Origin: Cylicocyclus nassatus
Lineage: Eukaryota; Nematoda; Chromadorea; Rhabditida; Strongylidae
NCBI GenBank assembly: GCA_958299035.1
Contig: CATQJL010000316.1
Span: forward strand, 9,518,347 to 9,582,346
Length of the DNA: 64,000 nucleotides
Direction of reading: 5' to 3'
Below, in pieces: positions 56,101 to 64,000 of this stretch. A program made the position numbers and the translations under genes. The notes under the pieces are model-generated. The model had not been told where the DNA came from and searched no databases. It worked only from the letters and a program-made list of their open reading frames with translations. Within the stretch, counting starts at the first letter, position 1; every line of letters begins with the position of its first letter.

Positions 56101-58826
56101 GAACTTTTTCTTTTGAATAAGGTCAATTCAAGCTGTAACAATCTGGCCCTAATCCTCTCTAAAGCAGCTCGGCTGGGACGGGGTTCGGTTGAACTTACGA
56201 CACAGTCCAGCTTCCAACGAGCTGTTGAGTTGGATGCGGATGGCTTCGTAAACATAAAAATCTTGCGTGTTGTTGAGAGAAGTTACAGCGCTTAGCAAAC
56301 CAAACTGGTAAGTGATCGGTTCAGCCCTCAGGATCTGGTTCGAGATCGGCTCATGCAAATTCTTACTGCGTCGGACAATCTTTTATTGGCCCCAAACGCA
56401 AAATTGATGATGACCACTATCAAGGATTTCGCTTAGCAAATGAGATGACAGAAGTACAAAAATTCAAGAATGAAATGGTTTGAACAAAAATCGAATAAAA
56501 ATAACTGAACGAATTCTCGTTTTGAGCAGTTTTCAAAAAAACACAAACTCTTCAAAATGAGAAGGAGACCCGCTTCCTTGTTAACTCTCTGAAATCAACT
56601 GTTCATAGATCTTCACCTTTTTAGCCCCGATGTCTTGCAGTTTTGCGCGTTCTTGTATGCAAAAGAATGTGATACTAGGTGTCTCGTACCTTACTCACGG
56701 GCAATTTACAGGAATTTCGACCGATTCACTCTTCTCGTCACTTTAAATTACGGCTTACCTTCAGCTTATTGGCATAGTTTGGAGTGACCGTAGCACTTAA
56801 ACCGACAGTCTTCTGACTGTTCAACTTGCTGTTGAAACATGGGAAGATGACATGAGTTCAGCTTACAAAGTTCTTTCGAGGGGATCACTCAGTTTAACGA
56901 GCTTCTTAGTCAAGAAATCCCGGACAGAACTTCAATGTTGCTCAAAATCCGAAAGTCAGTTGTTTACATAAAGGACATAATCCTCACTTAAGCAAATTGT
57001 CTTACTCATCCGCTTCTGAACCTATGCTTTTTATAAGGCACATGTCCAACCTACCTCCCTTTCTCTTCGCCGGCAAAAATTCGCCGCGTACCACATTGGC
57101 GGTTCCTCCAGGGACGGTGCCTGTGCAGCTGAAGTCGGTGCTGGAAACAGGCGTTCCCCCCGCTTCCTCAGCCGACCCCACCGCCGCTGCTGATTGTGAC
57201 AGAAGTGGCCATAGTACCGAGCACAGCAGCGGAGAGTTCGATCGCTGAACTGTGTCCGCTTGAGCTTGCGTGTCTTACGGGCTGCATTTGCTCAGTTATT
57301 CGAAAAGAATTTAAAATAAGAGCAGTATAGGATACAGGTAGCTAAGCAGGAGCTCATAACGTCTACATAATACTATAAACAACCGTTACCCAAATTCCCC
57401 CAAAAGACTAACCCAACGGTACCGAGTTGTGGGTGGCGTTTCCATTCTGCGGCGACGTCGTCTCTGTCGAAGTTGAAGCCAATCCTGGCAACATCGACGA
57501 TAAATTCGACAGCGTTGCCGCAAAACCTGCAGTTTGTGCAGAAGCCAATCGACATATCGATTTTTTGGAAGTTACAGTGAGGCGGCCCATTTTCTGCGGA
57601 GTAGAGATTTTTTGTAAAAATTAGAGTAACTTACCTGGCATCAAAAACGACATATCAGGACCACTCAAGGCGTATGGTGAGACAGGAGGTGGACCGATTT
57701 GTTGTATGGCGGCCAAGTTAAAGGACGTTTAATCTTTTGAGAACTCCTCAAAACAAGCTCATCTGTAGGAAACTGAACGATGACTGGTGAAAAGTTGTTC
57801 TAAAAATCAAGAAAACTCACTGTCAACGCTGTTGTAACCGCCTGACATGCAACGGTTTTGAAAGCATTCCTACAAGTGACATAATTTCCAAAAATTTTCC
57901 TTCATCACATTGCATAATTTGATTGATATCATCTCCTCCTGAAAAAAGTTTTTTTTTGAATCAGCAAACTTTAAGCTCCTCCCACCTTGTGATGTAAACG
58001 TATCGTAGTGCTGTACAAGATTTGCTCGTTGTAACACAGCCAATAATTGTCATTCGAATATCGAAGTAGGTGAAGCCAATGGCTTCGGTGTGCTGTAAAA
58101 ACTGAACAACGTGCATTAAGCTGTGACCTACCTCTCAACAGAGCTTTTCACATTGTTTTTTTATGGTCCCAGAGTACAAGGGATACAATAACCTTCGCGC
58201 GGAGTTTTTTGTCGCGAACTCAACGCGATTTTTTTTTTGATTTGACGCATGAGGAAAAAAGCGAATTACGTCAGTAAAAAAAACGCCGTTGACGGAAAAG
58301 GTCGATAGCGATCAGTCAGAGCTGATGATGGTGGAGTAAATCAAAAAAATGATTATGGGATTTTTGAACGTAAGCTTTGACAATTTATAAAACATGTTTG
58401 CTTATCATCTAAGCAGGCAAAAAGTCGTGCAAATTAAAAATAACAGTGTAAGAAATCAAACCTGTTTTACCAACTTTGGTTGAAAAAAGCTAGTCTTTTA
58501 TGTAAATCTATCAAACACCATAGATAAAAAAAACACACCTACACGGAAAAAGATGACAATTTAGAAGAAGATAAAAATTTGTCAACCGAAATTTTTGCGT
58601 GTTTCCAATCCTAAGAAGAATACGCAAGAGAAATGCTTACAGATTCACTACAGTACCGTTATAGTACCACTACAGTATTGATACAGTAGCAAGATCACAT
58701 TGTAAAGTGCAGTATCCTCACCTAGCTCTGGAAGATTTTCGACTTTTAATTGTGGCGACTCCATTTTTACGGTATTCTTAGTAGTAGTTGATTGTAGTTG
58801 AGATGATGAGGAGCTAGATGGTAACG
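53108..58826 (-). CDS. mab-10: NAB-family transcription cofactor, MAB-10-like
   Basis: Exons in gene order (plus coordinates): 58722-58826 (Ser-rich, [15 protein letters not shown]), 57986 to about 58110 ([17 protein letters not shown]), 57821-57938 ([34 protein letters not shown]), 57635-57799, 57423-57593, about 57046-57231, 53830-53923 ([15 protein letters not shown]), 53687-53798 ([16 protein letters not shown]), 53472-53579 ([20 protein letters not shown]) and 53156-53422 or to the stop at 53108. The first block is NCD1 and the last four NCD2 of NAB proteins, nuclear cofactors of EGR-type zinc-finger factors; in C. elegans MAB-10 acts with LIN-29 in the larval-to-adult switch. Introns are 41-56 bp except for a 3 kb one holding a mariner foldback. 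Lesions: TGA at 58050-58052 in NCD1, and single-base frame breaks in T or G runs near 57826, 57726 and 57185. Two junctions do not phase. Confidence 0.85.
54846..55793. mobile_element. Mariner-type foldback MITE in a NAB intron
   Basis: The ends TTAGGTTCTCTCATAAG and the mirrored TTAGATTGTCTCATAAG are flanked by TA (54844-54845, 55794-55795). The arms of about 430 bp are roughly 85-90 percent alike by eye (CATATGTGCCATTGCTGTGTT, AGCGATGCTGCGCAG). The frame at 55423-55830 lies on an arm and is not a gene. Confidence 0.85.
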
Positions 58827-60104
58827 CTGGAAAAATCGATTAATCGATTTTCATATGATTAAGCATAAAATAGAAGCAATTTATAAAATCGTCTTATTAT
58901 AGGCTGGAAGATTTTTCTAGGCAAAAGGTTTTTGCTTATCTCATCATTAGCTCCATTTGCTATACAATGGCGGTCCAAAAATTTTTCAGAGGGAGGGGGG
59001 AATTATTTTTGGTGGATTAGCTACGCACTAAGAAAAAGTGTTTAGGATGCTTTTCAAAACCTTTGGCCTCGGAAGAACTTTTTTTTGCAAAAGTAATTTG
59101 AACCTTCACAAGGATGAATTATAAGTATTAACGATCAAAAATAAGCCATTTTTGCTAAAACATATTAAGTAACTTCCAAAATTTTCGCCACTTTTGCTCT
59201 TTAATGTTAAATTTGAAAGCATCTGATGAAGTCAGTCATCTATGTTTTGTTCTTACACTCATCTATAAAGTGCCCTATGTGACAGAAGATTTGTACATAG
59301 AAAGTAAGGCATTTATGACTTGGAATCGGAAAGGCAACACCACATGTGATTGAGAATAAAAAATTAGCCGTATGATTATGAGTTAGTAGGCTGGTGTGAA
59401 TAGCCATGTTGTGATTTGGACTCTATTTCAACCTGTTGAGGAGAAATTGAGGTATGCGCGTATTCCTTCAGGTTCACTTAAATCGAACCTGATGATTTGT
59501 AGATAGATGATTAGATAGATGATGTAGATTTGTTTTGTTTTTATAGTCGATTTGTTTCTTAGGCATACAAATCCATCTTATTTTTTTTGTATTTTTTTGC
59601 TTTCAGTGCGAAAGCTTGCCAGTTTGTAAGACTGATACGAGTTTTTTTATAGTCCATTTGTCATTTCACGCCTGTTATTTCCTTTGCACTTGCATGGGAA
59701 GGATACTTGGTGACCGTCGCCATTCGTAATAATTTGTATATCAAAAATGTGCCTTCCATGTTGATTCGAACACTGTCTTCCATATTTCGAAATGATAAAC
59801 CTAGATGGAGTTGTGATTTTGTTCCATGGATTGCGTGGTTGCAAGGTCAAACGCTTCAAAGGGTAACCTAGAAGTAATGTAATTTTGACTACCCAAAATT
59901 ACGCAAATTTTCTATAAAAGGTTTAATCTTCTCAGAATATCATTTCGCAGATATCGAAAACGATTTGGAATCAGCGAGGGCATCTTACGGTATACACCGG
60001 ATTCCAAATGGCCACGGTACCGCGTATCCTTTTCTTATTAGAGAAAACGGAAGCGAATTTACGCATCATTTGCATTGCAAAGCTGCTACACTACATTATA
60101 CTTT
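58827..60104. other. 5' flank of the NAB gene, no further exon fixed
   Basis: AT-rich. A promoter and first exon of the minus-strand NAB gene would be expected here, but no clear splice donor with an open frame was identified. A 70-codon minus frame at 59647-59859 has no recognisable motif. Confidence 0.3.
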
Positions 60105-61760
60105 GGATCGAATCGGATGACTATTCGAGTATTCGAATAAAGTATTCGAATAAAATTCATGCAAAGTCCGATTATTCGAAAATTCAAAATCTCGGATATA
60201 TTAGACCAGTGCATCACCTCTGCTTCGCAGAGGTTCGCACTCCACTATCTATGCGCCTTACTCATTCTCGTAAAATCGTGGCACTGGAACTCACCGCGCT
60301 ATGCCGACTACCACGAATAAAATGTAAACAACCACTCATTTAGAAAGTCTTTTCACGTGAGATCGGTGATTTCGAGTGGATGAAACTTTTCGCAGGAAGA
60401 CAAACGCAAATTTGAATAGGTTTTTGGATTTGTCATGGCTTGGTAGTCGCCATAAAGGTAATGATAACCGTGAGCTACATCTCTGTGCGAAAATCTTCTC
60501 AAACGCTTGGCTAGAACCTTGGCAAGTTGACCATTTACACAACCAATTCATTTTGGCGCCGTTTTCGTTATGTAGTAAACTTTCGACCACTTTTCTGGCT
60601 AAACTCTTCTCATTAGCGAAATTTGCCCTTCCTTTGATTTTGACTCGTCTTGGGTACGCTTCTACCGTCATACCATATCTTGATGAACAGCACATGAAAG
60701 AGCTCCACCGCTCATCCTTCATGACTACGGAAAATGTGCACAGACAAACAACGCACAGATTTTCTGCTTTATATATATTTCGATAGTTATTCGATTATTT
60801 GACAATTTCTCGCAATCGAATGACTGTGTGACTCTAGCTGCTTGTGTCCCTCGCGCTCGCGCCCTTTTCCTGCATTCATCACCCTCCATTCTATTGCAAA
60901 TCGGTCTCTCCAAGACCACGTTTTCGCATGGGAGTGTAGGCTGAATGTGATCACGAAATCAATCAAATTTATCACTTTATTTGATCAAAAGCTTTCTGAA
61001 GGGAATAAATACTCAGTTAGAGATTCAAAAGCACGCGAGCCTTTCGTTAAGTTTTGGCTTCTTAGAATGTCTTTCAGATGTTGAAAGAGAGCCTGAGCAC
61101 AACAATGCTTAGAAAAGAGGTAACACTGATTGCACTAGAACTTGAGAAGCCATCGTGTACAAGTGTAAATGAGCATGCAGCTGGGGAACTGGCTGTTGTG
61201 AAGCGATAAGCGAGTGCCAATTACATTGACCATAACGGCTACTGGTATTCATGATTAGCAAGTTTTGATCGAAGGTGTTAATGCAGAAATGAGCATTTTA
61301 CCTTCAATGATTTTGCGCTCCTAACAATGGAAAACGGGAAACTGATGTTCAAAGTAGGTCAGATTGGTCAGATCTCTATACTGTTCCAATGTAGACCGAG
61401 CAGAACCGGATCTGCTACCAACTGAGTAATATGCGTCACATTTTCGACTTCTATCGCAGCTAAGTTTGTTTTTAAAGTTGCATAACACATGGAATCCTTA
61501 CATATGCTATTCGACCAAATTTCTGTTTTAATATCCGACATAGTCGATACAAGGTACTTATTTATTCGGAATTTTTTTCTTGAATATATTCGACTAATCC
61601 AAAAAAAATCTTGTTTCGAAATTCGAAAAAAGATATTTGATTTTCGACATATTTGATTTGGGAACTATTCGATATTCGGATGTTCGACATTTTTTTTGAA
61701 AATATCCGAAGCTCGGTTAATCGATATTTTGAATTTCCGATTATTCGATTATTCAAAGAA
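60105..61760. mobile_element. Second TTCGAATA-rich element
   Basis: Dense TATTCGAATA words at 60118-60190 and 61555-61755 bracket about 1.4 kb, as in the copy B element at 40557-43037. The ends and target duplication are not clear. The 60336-60786 stretch is open on both strands for over 120 codons without known motifs. Confidence 0.5.
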
Positions 61761-62119
61761 AAACTTCCAATTTTTCCAGAGTGTACACTACACCACTCGC
61801 CTTAATGTTTATGGAATTATGTATACATGGTGCCTGGGCTACCCTGTGAGGTGGTCATCTTGAACATGTTTCACTTTGTCTCGAAAAAAATTGTCATCTT
61901 TCTCTTTAGCACAAAGCGCTGCTCGTCGTTGCTCCGCTTTAGGAATTCCACTCGAAGTAACTCAACAGATTTGAAAGAATGAAATCATTAACCAAGCCGT
62001 TTGAATCTTTCACTATCTTTAGTTGTGCCTAGGCAACTGTTTTGTTGAAACAGATGAATGCGAATAGGCTGAACCATTTTTATGGAAACTAAGAGGTTCA
62101 GTCTACTGAATGACATATA

Positions 62120-62981
62120 CTAGGCTAATTCAAAAGTTCTGTCCAATTTTCAGTTGCCTTGTTTCAACTCAGCTACTTTCTTAGAGTATTGCGCTGATGG
62201 CATCGTCATAAACATCATCTAGAAGTACTTTTTCTGCTCTTTCTAGTGCTCACTGATGCTTGGCGAATCAACTCTCCAATAATGAAATTTCAAGCCTCGA
62301 AGTAAAGTTGCCAAAATGCAGTCATGCCCAAAAAAAAGTTTTTATGAGAACTTTCGCAGTATCCGTAAAACTAAATATGTAATATTTTATAATAAGTGAG
62401 GCTACAATAGGTTAACATAGGCACACTTTTTCTCCGACTTAGAGAATGTCTTACTTTTTCAGTTTTTTTTCAAATTGGAAGACAAACTCAGTTATTCAAC
62501 AAGCGGCAACAATCTAAATATAGTGACATGTGATGCATTCAATATATTGCATGTGTTAGAATAAAGCGAGAGCAAGCAGGAGCCATCGGCCAGTTGGCTT
62601 TTTCGTTTGCGACAGCAAGAAAACATAAAATATTGGCAAGTAGGCATATGTTCGCAAGCGGTGGTGGGCTCAAATAATGGTTTTTTTGATTTGCTCACAA
62701 AAATTTCAGTGCAGCAAAGATGACTCGAATTCTTCTTAGCCGCAAAAGAACCTCTGAAGTATAGCCTACTTAATGATGGCAGCCAAATATGTTTGCCCAT
62801 CCTCATATGGAAGCATCAGTAAGTCAAAATGGACGGTTTTGAAGAAAACCTTGCAGAATCGAAAAATTTTCTCTCCTCTCTCGTTTGCCTTCCTTACATG
62901 CATACAGTGCATGTGATAGCCATAAACTAAGATTTTAGATGAAAAAATTGCAAATCGGACAGAACTTTGGAATCAACCTAG
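62120..62981. mobile_element. Mariner-type MITE, 862 bp
   Basis: The ends CTAGGCTAATTCAAAAGTTC and the mirrored CTAGGTTGATTCCAAAGTTC are flanked by TA (62118-62119, 62982-62983). An AGTTCTGTCCGATTT-type word also starts a diverged copy near 54485. The 104-codon minus frame inside has no transposase motif. Confidence 0.8.
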
Positions 62982-62983
62982 TA

Positions 62984-63957
62984 TTTAGTCGGTGAAAAAG
63001 TTTTGTCATTTTTTAAAATGACCCTGAATCTCCCACAATAGAGATAAACAAACGATTGAAGCTGTATTCGATGCAGAAATTTCTTCCTCTTTTCAGCGCT
63101 TTACCTCCCAGTGTGACTCGTTAGGAGATTGCTGAGATAATTGCTGGAAATCACAACCCCTCGTTTTGCCATGTCCAAATTTCACTAATTTTCAGAATTT
63201 TTATTCCAGACTTTTGGGGAATCTGTAATAGCCAGCAGAGAGGGCAAACATTTGCCAACCAAAGATATACCTTTTTTAGCTACTCTTTTACAATTTTGCT
63301 ACATAATTTTCTGAAAGTCGCGAGTTTTGGAGAATCCGCGCAACTTGTTAGCGAAATCTTCAAAATTCTGAGTTTCAACACTCGACTATTACCATTACTA
63401 GCTTTCGAAAGTAGATGAGTGATTTTCGCATTAAAATATGGAGATTGAAAAACTTGGGGTACATCAGTGCGCAATCGTAAAATTTAGGAATGCTGCGTTT
63501 CCCTCAAATTTCGCGAGTTATGCCGAGAAAACACAACTATAAGAAAGAGGAGAAAGAGCTACATCGGATGGTGCCTAAACTATTTACCGTTTCAACTTCT
63601 AAGAGGATAGAATAGGCTGAATATAAAATTCGGTCGCCTCAAAAATATATTGTAGAAATTCTAAAAGACAATCCACAAAGCTGCAAAAAATTATATCAAT
63701 AAAAGGTTTGCCCTATCTGCTAGCTATCACACTTTTCCCAAGAGTCCCGATTCTGAAAAAGTTGGACATGATGAAAACGAGGGGGTTGCGATTACCAGCA
63801 ATTACCTCAAACTCTGTCAACGACTTACACTGGGAGATATGGCGCTGAAAAGAGGAAGAGATTCTGCATCGGATACAGCTTGAATTCTTTGCTTATCGTT
63901 ACTGTACGTGAGTTGCGGGTCATTTTGAAAATTGACAAAACTTTTGCACCGACTTAA
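62984..63957. mobile_element. Mariner-type foldback MITE, 974 bp
   Basis: The ends TTTAGTCGGTGAAAAAGTTT and the mirrored TTAAGTCGGTGCAAAAGTTT are flanked by TA (62982-62983, 63958-63959). The arms include GATACAGCTTGAA/TTGAAGCTGTATTC and CAGCGCTTTACC words. It shares its left TA with the preceding element. The window-start fragment (1-182) is the same type. Confidence 0.85.
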
Positions 63958-64000
63958 TATATATCGTCCTCAAAAGTTTAAATGTGGTCAAATTCGGGGT

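Noticed and set aside
57427..57624. Plus-strand frame over the NAB linker exon
   Set aside because: The minus strand has matching splice sites (TCCGCAG acceptor, GTACCG donor) and lies in order between NAB exons; the plus frame has neither.
60336..60786. Two opposing open frames of 128 and 136 codons
   Set aside because: They overlap almost fully on opposite strands, have no recognisable motif, and lie inside the TTCGAATA-rich repeat.
62492..62806. 104-codon minus-strand frame in a mariner-type MITE as possible transposase remnant
   Set aside because: No D,D34D spacing or helix-turn-helix words; a non-coding relative of the same text lies near 55850-56010.
1..64000. CRISPR arrays, bacterial operons, rRNA or intact tRNA genes
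   Set aside because: None seen. Introns, MITEs and codon context are eukaryotic, and the direct repeats present are tandem duplications or MITEs, not repeat-spacer arrays.

Overview
This is eukaryotic DNA, almost certainly from a nematode and probably a rhabditid or strongylid (clade V) species. The recognisable genes are split by many 40-50 bp introns ending in TTTCAG or TTTTAG. One gene is a MAB-10/NAB transcription cofactor and the other two are a nematode-type receptor tyrosine kinase (RTK). The rest is AT-rich, gene-poor and full of foldback elements (MITEs), Helitron-like, Penelope-like and non-LTR elements. The species cannot be fixed from sequence alone.

Layout. 1-3600: intergenic, MITEs only. 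About 3600-26745 (copy A) and about 31960-48695 (copy B) form a tandem direct duplication of one locus holding a split-kinase RTK. In each copy I can follow 13 exons: Cys-containing ectodomain, transmembrane helix, glycine loop, beta3 Lys/alphaC, hinge, kinase insert, [21 protein letters not shown]-lobe and tail. All kinase exons of copy A are open apart from one damaged donor; copy B carries more lesions. The two copies act as filled and empty sites for one another, so many insertions can be called at or near base level: a 3.9 kb palindrome, a 4.5 kb Helitron candidate holding a Penelope-like element that itself holds a hAT MITE, mariner-type MITEs, a 2.5 kb TTCGAA-rich element with a 9 bp target duplication, a CR1-like LINE end and others. 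Between the copies lie a decayed RTE-type LINE (about 26870-29800) and a 2.0 kb foldback (29957-31956) that abuts the start of copy B.

48700-53000 is mostly repeats, with one weak exon candidate near 50.1 kb. About 53108-58826 on the minus strand is a NAB/MAB-10 gene, with NCD1 split over two exons near 57.8-58.1 kb and NCD2 over several exons near 53.1-53.9 kb. 59-64 kb is again TTCGAA-rich and mariner-type MITE sequence.

Working together. The RTK pair would be membrane receptors. NAB proteins are nuclear cofactors of EGR/LIN-29-type zinc-finger factors. Nothing in the sequence links the two functionally.

Caution. Most frame breaks in otherwise clean exons of all three genes look like one-base changes in short homopolymer runs. 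This suggests consensus errors in the assembly as much as true pseudogenes. A smaller set of substitutions (three nonsense codons, two lost donors) would remain.
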